The notes below the pieces were generated by a model, which did no database searches, was not told where the DNA came from, and was given only the letters and a program-made list of their open reading frames with translations. Of a stretch of DNA of 25,000 nucleotides, positions 1 through 9,149 are shown one piece after another. Numbering within the stretch: position 1 is the stretch's first letter; every line of letters starts with the position of its first letter. The translations under genes and the position numbers were made by a program. The DNA is taken from assembly GCA_009746045.1 (NCBI GenBank), contig RPFO01000256.1, positions 1,459,156 through 1,484,155 of the forward strand, written 5' to 3'. The stretch is from Mesostigma viride. Taxonomy: Eukaryota; Streptophyta; Mesostigmatophyceae; Mesostigmatales; Mesostigmataceae.

Positions 1-149
1 CTCGCCTCCTCCCTGCCGTCCCTACTATTCTTCATAGCTGCCCTTGCCCCATGTGTCCCTGGCACCTCGCTTGTACTGTCCACCTGGCCCATGTTCTTCG
101 TCCTGTTGATCATCATGTTATCATTGCCATGCGACTCGGGCGCGCGCAG
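1..149 (+). other. 3' end of an upstream intron
   Basis: Pyrimidine-rich DNA ending in gcgcgcag immediately before the conserved metallo-beta-lactamase coding segment. An open frame runs through it but shows no family similarity, so I treat it as intron. The upstream exon is outside the window. Confidence 0.55.
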
Positions 150-3100
150 GTCATCCTGACGCACTGCCATGCGGACCACGACAGCGGCACGTTCCAGAAA
201 ATACTCGAGGAGAAGCGCATCACGGTGATGACAACCACCACCATCTTCAACAGCTTTGTGCGCAAGTACGCCGCGCTGCTGTCCGTGCAGGAGAAGGCGC
301 TTCGGCGGCTTGTGCACTTCAAGTGAGTAAGGGGGTGGGAGATAGGGGAATCGCGGCTGGTGCACCTTAAAGTGAGAAAAAAGGGCGGGGAAGTGCGGCT
401 CGTGCACTTCTGAGTAATCCCAGTCTGGGCACTTGTAGTGACTGAAGGGGAGGGAAATGAACGCTCGTGCAATCCAAGTAAGGGGGAGGGGCGAGGAGTA
501 TGGTGGCTCATGCACTTCAAGTGGGTGCTTGCAGGTATGGTGGATGGGGGGCGGGGGAGGGGGGGGCCCATGCACTTCCAGTGAGTGAAGGGGTGGAATA
601 GTTCACTAAATGTGAGTGAGGGGGGGGTTCTTGCACGTCACATGAGCGAGGGGGATGGATTAGTGCGGCCGGTTCCTGTCTACTGCAGTAAGGGGGTGCA
701 CGTGGGCGGCTCGTGGCCGTCAGGAGGGGGGAGGGGAACGGCGGTTCGTGCACGTTGATTGGGGGAATGGAAAACGACTTGCTTGTAGGGGAAAAAGCTG
801 TGTCTGGGGGCTTGTGATGGATGGGGGGCACGTGGCATGGGAGCCTCGTGAGCCGGCCAGGTAATCAAGGGTTTTGCATGGGTGTTGACGTTTGTGGGGA
901 TGGAATGGAGTCAAGTTGGACATTGGATTTTGGTGTCCCTGTGGGTGCATGATGCGCAAGGTGCAGCCTGATTTGAGCCTGATTTGCGCTTGTGATGCTG
1001 ATGTGGCGTGAGCTAACCCATGGCTCCGTGCTGCCTCCCCCCGTCCCCGCGGCCGTGTTGCCGCTTGTGCTGTTCATCGTGGCCGCGCTCCACAGCCAAG
1101 TAAAGATCGGGGAGCCAGTCAACTGCCACGGTGGCACGTTCTATTTTTGGTACACGCTGCACGCCATTCCGTGCGTGGGGTTCCAGGTATGTGCCCATGC
1201 AATGCATGGTTGTTGGTGGCACGCATCTTGTGGTGGCACGCATCTTGCATCTGGCCTCTTGCCTCTCGCGTTTTCCTCCCGGTGGAGAAAAAAGTGGTCG
1301 ATGGTTGCGCGTTGGCACACCCCCACGTCTCCCACAGAGCCGTGGCCCTGTATGGAAGCCATGCTTTACCTGGACAGGAATACCTTTGGTTGTGGACCTC
1401 TCGTCGCATGTCCTCGCTGCATTCTGCGTCTGTTTCCCCTCAACCCATGCACGCCCCCATCTTGTTCCCCCCTGCCCACGTTTGTGGTTGCAGCATTCTC
1501 CCCCGTGTCGCTGGGTCTCCCGTTCCTGTCCCCCGGGATTTTCCTTCCCACATCACTGCTCCTGCGATCCTTCCCCGTGTTTTGCTTCCCTCTGCTTCCT
1601 TCCCCCCTGTCTCTTTTCTCACCGCCGCTCCTCTGCTCCACCATGTGTAACCCTCCACCCCCCTGCCCACACACCTACCTTCCCCACCTCTCCTCTCCCC
1701 TCCCCCCTATTCCCTCACTTACCATCAACCCTTTCCTCTCCTGGCCCCGCTTCCTTTCTCCCCAAAGCTCCTCTTACCCCATTCCCACTTCTACCTCTCC
1801 CTCCCCCCCCTTCTCCCCCCAGGGGTAGAATTTATGCTCAAGTGACGCAGTCTACGTGTGAATGACTTAATTAATTGCTTCTCCACCCCCCAGGTGCGTT
1901 ACGGCGGCAAGAGCCTCGCCTACTCGGCGGACACGTGCAATGACCCCCCCCGCATCCGCAAGCTGTGCGAGGAGGGCATCCTGTCGGAGCAGCGGCGCAA
2001 CGAGCTGCTCTCCTTCCCCTGGGACTCGTCGGTCATCTTGCACGAGGCCGGGGTGCCCCCCATCCATACGCCCATGTCCACGCTGGCTAGCCTGCCCGAG
2101 CACGTGAAGGCGCGACTGTACGTGGGGTGTAGTAGTAGTAGTTTATAGTAGCGCATGTGGCTGCTGCTGGTGGCTGTGGGCGGTGGCTCTACATTGTGGT
2201 CTTTGTTGTTCTTGTGGGTGGTGGGCCATGACTGTTTATCGTTCCTGTGGGTGGTATCACTGGGCCGTGACACTACGTGGGGGTGGAGTTGTCCTTGGGC
2301 CATGACTGTACTTTGTTGGCACTAATGGGCTATACTCTACATTGGGGTGGGGGGGTGGGAGTGGGGGGGGGGTGGGGGTGGGGGGTGGGGGTGGGGGGGT
2401 GGGGGGTGGGGGGTGGGGGTGGGGGGGGGGTGGGGGGTGGGGGGTGGGTGGGGGGTGGGGGGGTGGGGGGTGGGGGGGGTGGGGTGGGGTGCGGGGTTGG
2501 GGGGGGTTGGGTGTAAGGACGGGGGGGGGGGTAAGGACGGGGGGGGGGGGGGGCTGTACGTGGGGAGTTGGAAGGGCACACCCCTGCACATGGGGCCGAG
2601 AGGAGGGGGTCATGCCTGCACGGGATACGGGATGCCCATGCGCCTGAACATGGGGAAAGGGGAGGGCACATGCCTGCACGTGGGGAACACTAGCAACCAT
2701 GGGACCGATATCCTTGGCATTTTGCACGGACAGATTGCCGCAGGTGCCTGGGGGGCCTGTCTTGACTCGGCACTGAAGGGACTGGCCACGGAGCGTCTCA
2801 GGGGGAAGGCATGGTTGAACGGGAGTGGGAAAGGGCGGGCCCGCCGGCACATGGGGTAGATGGGGGATTCTTGTAGCTCGGGGTAGACCGAACGTTGGTG
2901 CCTCCCCTGCATCCTCCTGGATAGAAACTCGCAAATGGTGTGTGGTATCTACACGCGGTCTGCTGGGGTTTGTTTTTGTCCACCAGGCCCCTTTCCCCCA
3001 GTCCTTACCGCACGCGGCTTGTTCCTTTTCCCCCGCCCTTGGCGTCCTGCCCTTGGCGTCTCCTGCCTCCGGCTTTCCTTCTCCAGGCCTGGCTTCTCCC

Positions 3101-4687
3101 TCACCTCTCCCCCCCTACCTCCCCCCTGGCCCCCTCGGCAAACCTTCCTGCTCCTCCGCAATCTTCCCACCAGGAGCTTACGGGTGCACACGTTTGCTGG
3201 TCCTAGGCCTCTGCCCTCTGACCGTGCTGTGCCCGCGTTGTGAACCACCCCACCCAACCATGCCTCTCCCCCCCCCACACCACCAGCTACTGCGTGCACA
3301 CGAGCAGCAAGGACTTCAGCTTCTCCCAGGGCCTCAAGATCGCGCGCGTGGGGGTGGAGAACACGATCCGCATCAAGGTTGAGATCAGCGAGGAGGAGAA
3401 GGCCGTCAACCGGGCCACCAAGCTGCTGGACTTGGTCTCCTCCATCGACGTCTTCCAGTCGTGGCTGCCCATGGGGAAGGCGCGGGACGTCCTCCAGACA
3501 GCCACGCGGCGGTTCTACGAGTTGGGGCATGTGATCGAGAGCGGTGGCAAGGACGGGTGCCGCCGCATCTGCATTATTGAGGCGGGGCTGGTCTCCGTCA
3601 CGTCGCCACCCAAGGAGGTGCGTGAGATCAACTTATCCTTAATTTTGTGGTTGCAGTGATAGGGAGGTGCCTGCTTTGTGGCTGAGGGTCCACTGGGTAC
3701 CTGTGACAAGCGCTGATGGACTCGTAACTCTTTGTTGTGTATGCCCACCACCACAGTGCCAACCACAGTGCCCATCGTGCATGCCAAAACTATGGCCTGG
3801 CCCCATATGCATCCATCTGTGCCTCCTTTGTTGTTGTGCTTGTTGTTGTTTGTCCTGATCTTGCTCTTTCTGTTCTGACCTGGCCCTGCCATCCATTCCT
3901 CCGTTGTTACGGTCGCTCTTGTCCACATGACCCACAGCCGGGCGGCCAGCCCCGCACGCGCATGCTGACGGTGGGCGACCTCTTTGGCGCGCACGTGCTG
4001 TTGACCGGTACCGAGGGCCCCATGCTTCTGCGTGCCGTCACGCCCCTTACCCTCGTGACCTTTGAAGAGTACGACTTCGTCTCCCTCATAAAGTCCACCG
4101 CGGCCTTCCAGGGCATGTTCGACCTCAACAATGCGACGCTCGAGCGCATGCAGCGCGCGCTCGACTCTAACTCCCTCCTCTCCACCATGACCGACTCACA
4201 GCAGATCGAGCTCAAGTGTATCATGCGGGAGAAGCGGTTCAGCGCAGGTGACGCCATCTGGGAGGTCGGCCGGCCGCTGCGCGACGAGTTCTACACCTGG
4301 CTCATCGTGTTCTCTGGGACTCTAGAGCTGACCCGCGACGGCGCGGACGACCCCCTGGCCGTGTCCCTGGGCATGTCGCGGGGCAGCGTGAGCGCCGGGG
4401 ACGGCACGGGCAGCAACCGGGGCTCCTGGGGCTGTCCTGTGTGCTCGTCCCGGGAAGATGGTCGGTTGACGGTCGCTACACCCATGGTCTCCCTGGGCAT
4501 TTTCACGACCGGCGCGTTTGTGGGCGAGGGCGACACGTTTGTCCCGCACGCGAACTTCCACCGGACCACGTTGCGCGTCGTCTCTGACGCGCTTGTCTTC
4601 CTCATCAAGGGCAGCGAGATGCAGTCCTTCTTCCTGCACAACCCGGGCGTCCAGCTGGCCTGCCTCGGCAAGAACTTCATTGTATAG
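150..4687 (+). CDS. Metallo-beta-lactamase fold protein with tandem cyclic-nucleotide-binding domains (3' part, 5 exons)
   Basis: Exons 150-322, 1096-1186, 1894-2117, 3287-3617 and 3938-4687 join in frame to 522 residues plus TAG; the 5' end lies outside the window. Introns are GT-AG (donors gtgagt, gtatgt, gtacgt, gtgcgt). I chose the 2117/3287 junction because it keeps the reading LYCVHTSSKD. Exon 1 has the HxHxDH metal motif (THCHADHDSG), exon 3 has SADT and LHEAG, which correspond to the bridging Asp and following His of RNase Z-like hydrolases, and exon 4 opens with a further His (VHTSSKD). Two CNB folds follow: about 3440-4110 (VGDLFGAHVLL then LLRAV) and about 4160-4687 (FVGEGDTF then TTLRVVS); each keeps a phosphate-binding-type Arg. 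From family knowledge this architecture occurs in protists and algae. A cyclic-nucleotide-gated hydrolase or phosphodiesterase is a reasonable inference, but the substrate is unknown. LGKNFIV-stop fits a natural C-terminus. Family call is firm; exact splice sites are less certain. Confidence 0.85.
323..1095 (+). repeat. Intron 1, largely built of decayed tandem copies of its own donor junction
   Basis: The exon end plus donor reads CGGCTTGTGCACTTCAA/GTGAGTAAGG. Variants recur about every 30-65 bp, for example near 355 (CGGCTGGTGCACC), 397 (CGGCTCGTGCACTTC), 465 (GCTCGTGCAATCC), 506 (GGCTCATGCACTTCAAGTGG), 569 (CATGCACTTCCAGTGAGTG), 630 (TTGCACGTCACATGAG) and 705-760. Each is usually followed by a G-rich run. 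Several copies still look like splice donors (GTGAGT). The rest of the intron to about 1095 shows nothing else recognisable. Confidence 0.7.
1187..1893 (+). other. Intron 2, with a long pyrimidine-rich 3' half
   Basis: Runs from gtatgt to ccccccag. A 17-bp unit (TGGTGGCACGCATCTTG) is repeated in tandem at 1214-1230 and 1231-1247. From about 1420 to the acceptor the + strand is almost entirely C/T-rich. The long open frames predicted here on both strands are low-complexity by-products; I see no coding signal. Confidence 0.7.
2118..3286 (+). other. Intron 3, G-rich 5' half and C/T-rich 3' half
   Basis: Begins with gtacgt and ends caccaccag. After the donor it contains (AGT)n/(TGG)n-like sequence, a long poly-G tract (separate entry), then roughly 30-bp units starting CTGCACRTGGGG or CTGTACGTGGGG at about 2554-2690 that resemble the exon 3 donor CTGTACGTGGGG. 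From about 2980 to the acceptor the strand bias reverses to C/T-rich. No conserved coding segment is visible. Confidence 0.7.
2342..2556 (+). repeat. Poly-G minisatellite of GGGGGTG-type units inside intron 3
   Basis: About 200 bp of nearly pure G/T on the + strand: runs of 4-12 G separated by single T or TG. It contains dozens of G4+ runs, so many overlapping G-quadruplexes are possible in the sense transcript and non-template strand. It creates Gly- or Pro-rich false ORFs in several frames. Confidence 0.95.
3618..3937 (+). other. Intron 4
   Basis: Runs from gtgcgt to acccacag, 320 bp. It joins SVTSPPKE to PGGQPRTRM in frame within the first CNB domain, at the variable loop before the VGDLFG helix. 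No repeats or RNA genes were noticed in it. Confidence 0.7.
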
Positions 4688-4758
4688 TTGTGCGAGACCT
4701 GGGGAAAGGGCTGCCCGTGACCCACGAGCTGCGAGAGGGTGACGTCTCGGTGGGGGAG

Positions 4759-5537
4759 TGTAACGACTAAAAATGATCATCAACATCATCCACAGTCCAA
4801 TATGAAAGATCTTTTACCTGGGTTGCTTTCCTGAGTCGCAGAACTTCAAGTATCCGAGCAACGTTGAGATGGAAATTCCACAGCACGTGATTTAGGGAAT
4901 CACAACCCCTTGTAGACACAAAGACAAGCTCGTGTATAGACGGCCTCTGTGGAACTGAAGGTCGTCTATAGCCAAGGGGCTCTTATGGATTGGACAACAA
5001 AGCCAAGCTTTATTATACCATGGTGAATCAAAACCAACGTAGCAACAATGGCGACCCCACGTCCTTGATATCGACGTGCTTGTCGAGCTTGCTCCAACCT
5101 TAGCCTGAAGAGAACCAATCAGAACCATGGAATCCTATACAAGATCTTCGTATCCATCCTAGTCACACAAAACAGAACAACACCACACACAGCCTGGCAG
5201 AATCTTTCCATGAGATCTAAATCTGTCGTGAGCACTGAAGTCCCAAAGGAGCATTTAAGACTCAATAGTACCAACTAACAAACTACAACCCCACGTGGAT
5301 CAGGCCACGACCAATGAGGGCTCCTATCAGTAGTATCAGCCAACAAACTACAACCCTACGTGGATCAGGCCACGACCAATGAGGGTTCCTATCAGTTGGC
5401 TGACAAAGTATCAGCTCCAAGTACCGTCGTCTTAGAAACCTCATAACTTTCTCAATACTGATCCAAAAGTCCTCGAATAAAAGCCAAACATTCACAAAAC
5501 AAAGGATGTAACAACAAAGTCATTTTTGCTTGTTACA
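4759..5537 (-). repeat. 3' LTR (779 bp)
   Basis: Starts TGTAAC at the host junction and ends GTTACA before the polypurine tract; termini form a 6-bp inverted repeat. It differs from the other LTR only around 5210-5222 (GATCTAAATCTG here, GATCTTAGATCTG there) in my comparison. It includes two enhancer-like direct repeats and a hairpin, listed separately. Confidence 0.97.
5277..5395 (-). repeat. Tandem direct repeat in 3' LTR (2 x about 54 bp, period 65)
   Basis: Units 5277-5330 and 5342-5395 differ at a few bases. Each holds AACAAACTACAACCC, a CACGTGG or TACGTGG core, and GACCAATGAGG, which contains a CCAAT box. The position in U3 upstream of the TATA-like box suggests duplicated enhancer modules; this function is inferred. 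Confidence 0.85.
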
Positions 5538-5553
5538 TATCTCCCCCTCAAAA
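5538..5553 (-). promoter_or_regulatory. Polypurine tract
   Basis: The minus strand reads TTTTGAGGGGGAGATA directly abutting the 3' LTR. This is the expected plus-strand primer site and fixes the element's orientation. Confidence 0.88.
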
Positions 5554-5949
5554 CTGGACCTCCCAGGTCCAATAGCCAACTCTTGAAGGCAGAGGAACAT
5601 TGAACAGAAATCCACCATCTCTTGGGAAAAGCAGATGGGTTTTTACATCCCTGAAAACAGGGCCTCCTATCTCATAACATCTAGTCACAGGTCTCTACAG
5701 CAAACAAGTCACTACCTTATCTACTATAAAGCCAGATAAACATCTCATAATACAAGGTCTTCCATTCAGCATCCTGGAACCTGGAACTCTGGACTGGAAC
5801 ATCAGAACTGGACTGGAGCCCCCCCCCATCATCCATCCTGGAATCCCCCCCTCACACCACAATCCAAAGCACCTTCCATACTCTTCCCCCATCCTTCCCC
5901 ATCCTCTTCCTGCACAGCTCTGTTCTTCACAGGCTATACCAATCCCCAT
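5554..5949 (-). other. Chromovirus 3' untranslated region
   Basis: Lies between the ORF3 stop and the polypurine tract. An open frame of 84 codons starts directly after the ORF3 TGA in the same phase (MGIGIACEEQ), so stop readthrough is conceivable. It is low-complexity and unrecognised; I favour noncoding. Confidence 0.5.
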
Positions 5950-7063
5950 TCACCCATCCTTGCCCCTGGTCCCAAACAAGGGAAACTGCTCCACCATGTG
6001 AACCAAGTCTGGCCAGTTCCTGCTGACCTGCAGCACCATGCACGTCTCTGCAGCCCCTGCTGCCATCTGGGCAACATAACGCAGGCATGTCCCTGGGTAG
6101 GAGAGAAGCACCACAGACTGGCTCTCAGGATCCATCACCCAAGTAGAAGACGTCTTGTGCCTGCTCACCCATGACCTGTACGCCCACCAGAACTGGAGAA
6201 AGGTCTTGACCACTGACCACTTAGCACCTGTCAAAGGCACCAACACCCTCAATGGGGTCAGACGAACCTTGAGCTCCATGGTGAACTTAGGCAACCCTGG
6301 GCTGCAGAAAAGGTTGGATGTCTCCAAAGGGAAGCACCCATTGACCGAGCTGGAAGAAGAAGGAGCCAAGTCAAAATCTCCCTGCTGCACTGAAAACTCC
6401 AACAACTCCATGTAGGACCTCACCCATGCTCACTGGCTGGAACTGCATGAAGGCTCCTTTCAAAGCCTCAGGCAAGGTGGTCAACATATCCTGCCCCTCT
6501 GCAGGTCTCATGTCAATCTCAGGTCCTGGAGTCAAGGCAAACATCCTGTGCAACAGGTGGCCCACAAAAGGAGAGCCAATCTCATACAGGCTGGTGTGCA
6601 ACTGAGACAAGACCTCCTCCACATAACCCTCAGGGCTCACTTCCCCCTCCTCCCTGTTAAGGGCAGCCACTGCCTTGGCCAGCGTCTCACAATGCTCACA
6701 AGGTCCCATGCACTTCCTGTGATCCACATAGGCCACCACATTCTTGACAGGTACCACATGACGAGGAATCTGAATGATGGGAGTGCTGCTGGAGCTGAGA
6801 GCTATGTTAACACCACTCCCCATCTGGGGCTGGGACAAGGACAACCCCTGAAGAAGCTCCTGTAGCTTATCCTGCTTGGAGATCACTGAATGCAAGAGCT
6901 TGTTAATGGTATCCATCTGCTGACCCCTCCTAAGGTCACGCCTGACAATACTGTCAAACAGGGATTCCACATAACTCATGGGGTTTTCTGGATGCATACC
7001 CGTGACCCCTTCCTCCGTGGTGGCGCCCAGGCCCAAGTTGGGGTACGTGAACTCCTCCTCCAT
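5950..7063 (-). CDS. Unrecognised 3' ORF of the chromovirus (ORF3)
   Basis: About 370 residues from MEEEFTYPNLGLG (ATG 7063-7061) to TGA at 5952-5950, lying between chromodomain and polypurine tract. The frame changes once at the GGG run 6423-6425 (one base too many). Visible features: an amphipathic, coiled-coil-like stretch (DTINKLLHSVISKQDKLQ), a Cys/His cluster (HRKCMGPCEHCETLAK), a Ser run, and a Trp/aromatic-rich C-terminal part (VVKTFLQFWWAYRSW). No signal peptide or membrane segment is evident, so it does not look like an envelope protein. It could be a Gag-like or accessory protein, made as an extension of pol or separately. I do not recognise it. Absence of stops over this length supports coding. 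Confidence 0.6.
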
Positions 7064-7140
7064 CTGGGACCCACAGCATGCACGAAGAAACCATTCGTTA
7101 GTCCTGAGATATAGGAAGGGGAGCAGTGGTTTGCACCAAC

Positions 7141-7510
7141 TCAGTATACCAAGAAGGAAGAGTGAGCCCCTTTTTTGGCAATACTCCTGGACCACTTCAT
7201 GGCAGTGAGTCAAGTCAGACAACCACAGCCATGTGGCAGTAGACTCTAACTCTCCTTTCCAGTGCACCTTAAACTGCAGCTGCTTGGTCCTACCCTTTCC
7301 TTTGACTCTGTGAGCCACCAGCTGCTCCACTTCATATATCCTCTCCCCCTCAGTATCCAGCTCAAATGGTAATGGAGCAGAAAGGCGTCCCTGCAAGGTA
7401 TTGCGTTTATACAGTTTGAGCTGGGCCAGGTGAAACACGTTAGTCTTAAGCCTCCAGTGGGAAGGCACCTGGACTTGAACTACAGTCCCATAGTGGAAGG
7501 TTTCAGGACA
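7141..7510 (-). CDS. Integrase C-terminal tail with chromodomain
   Basis: After ETFHYGTVVQVQVPSHW and NVFHLAQLKLY, typical of the integrase tail, a chromodomain spans about 7175-7339: IYEVEQLVAHRV, LQFKVHWKGELES, TATWLWLSDL, HEVVQEY. Two aromatic-cage candidates (Tyr of YEVE, Trp of HWKG) are kept, while the third position is Glu. The frame stays open past QKRG into the 3' ORF. If the six-A run at 7171-7176 were one base shorter, pol would end at a TGA at 7143-7141. Confidence 0.85.
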
Positions 7511-8876
7511 GGGTAAGGTCCCAACCACAAGGGTTGCAGTTTCCTGCATTGCTCCTTTTCAGGTAGCACACGATTAGCCTCCAAGAGCACCAGGTCACCA
7601 GGAGCCACAAAGGTGTGTGTAGCCAACATCTGTTGCCAAGCATTGTTTAAATACTTGTCCTGTGCATGCAACATCTGAGCAGCCACCATACTGTGAGCTT
7701 CCTGGAAGGATGCAATCAACTGGTGGACAGAGGTTAGGCGTCTTCTGAAGGGGCCTTCAGCATCCCTATCAGGTAACTCCAGGTCAAATGGAGTCAAGGG
7801 GCACTGGCCATGGCAAATGACAAATGGAGACATTTGGTGAGGAGCCAGGGGTGAGTTGTTGATGGCAAACTCTATGAAGGGAAGTTTCTTGTCCCATTCC
7901 TTGTTATCATGGGTACAATAGTGCTTCTGGCATTCCCGTACAATACGGTTCAGCCTCTCCACAGCCCCCGTGCTGGCACACCTGTATGCTACTCCAAAGG
8001 CCAACTTAGTGTCTAGGATGTCAAAGAAGGACTTCCAAAACCCAGACATCCACAAGGGATCCTGGTCAGTGATGATTACACGTGGCATGCCATGCAATCT
8101 GTACACCTCCTTCATGAACAACTCTACACACTGGGCAGCTGTGAGATGGGCATTGCAGGGGATGAGGTGGCACATTCTAGACAGCCTGTCCATCACCACT
8201 AGTATCCTGTCATTGCCAGCATCAGAAACAGGCAAGCCACAAATGAAGTCCATGGTCACACTGATCCAGGGTCGAAGGGGAATAGGCATGGCCATAGGAA
8301 AGATAGGCACTGCCTGAGTCCTAACCTTATTCCTTTGGCATGAGTCACAGGAAGCCACATAGGCTTTGATATCACGAAACATGCCAGGCCACCAAAACCT
8401 CTCTTGTACTTCATGGAGAAGCTTAGCATACCCAGGATGACACGCAGTCACGTCGTCATGGAAGCAATGCAACACAGTGGGAATGGCCATTTCTGGCACA
8501 TAGACCTTCCTGGTCACTACATGATCTGCATCCTGGGTGTGGACATACAGGACTCCCTCCCAGTACTCCACAGGCCTGTTACCAAAGCTTCCTTCCTGAA
8601 TGGCCTTAGTGGCCAGGTCCTCAGTTTTAGTGAAGGCCTTAATCACGTCCAGCAGGGCTATACTCATAGGGTTAGGCAGGACTAGCTGTTTGCCAGGTCC
8701 TAAAGGCTGCAGCTGCAGCACCTCACCCTCCTGCAGGTGACTAGTGACTAGATGCTTGGATGACAGAACATCAGCCACAGGTGTACGTGACTTCCCCTTG
8801 ATCTCAGCTGCCAATCCTCTAGACTTGGTCAGCATCCCTGGCTCCAGTATCCACTTCCTGGGCCGTCCCTTCCCCT
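7480..8876 (-). CDS. int: Integrase (zinc-binding, DDE core, GPY/F)
   Basis: The zinc-binding part has His residues around LHCFHDDVTACH and the pair CDSCQRNK. The core has Asp in VTMDFICGLP, Asp in VIITDQDPLW and Glu in STGAVERLNRIV, with the expected 35 residues between the last two. The C-terminal LWLGPYPVLK is the GPY/F module, after which the frame breaks at 7504. A Ser/Gln-rich linker of about 100 residues in another frame (about 8867-9166) joins RNase H to integrase, with a further break near 8860. Integrase inserts the cDNA; the chromodomain that follows probably steers it to modified histones. Confidence 0.93.
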
Positions 8877-9149
8877 CCTAGGATTCTCTGTGCTTGGTTG
8901 TGTTGTGAGAGTGGGCTGGCTACCAGCAGAACCCTCCCTAAGACTGCTCTGCAGTGACTGACCCCCACCCTGGACGCCTGTCGACCCTGGGACAGAGCCC
9001 TGGTCAATGAGCATCTCGTGACTAAAGCTAGCCTCTACAGGGGGTTGGCTCAGCTTGGAGGTTTGCTGGTTAGCTGCCTGTGCCCTGGTGACAGCACCAC
9101 ACTCTACTACAGAAACCATGGCAGCACAAATATCCAGATCCTCGTGAAA

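Noticed and set aside
992-1865. Open frames of 244-278 codons across exon 2 and intron 2
   Set aside because: Only 1096-1186 matches the protein family; the rest is pyrimidine-rich intron giving Pro/Ser/Leu-rich translation.
2257-2934. Long Pro/His-rich or Gly-rich open frames on both strands
   Set aside because: They come from the poly-G intron tract; no conserved motif, and they lie inside a well-supported intron.
5950-7063. Envelope-like gene in the 3' ORF
   Set aside because: No signal peptide, membrane segment or fusion-like region is seen; position alone is not enough.
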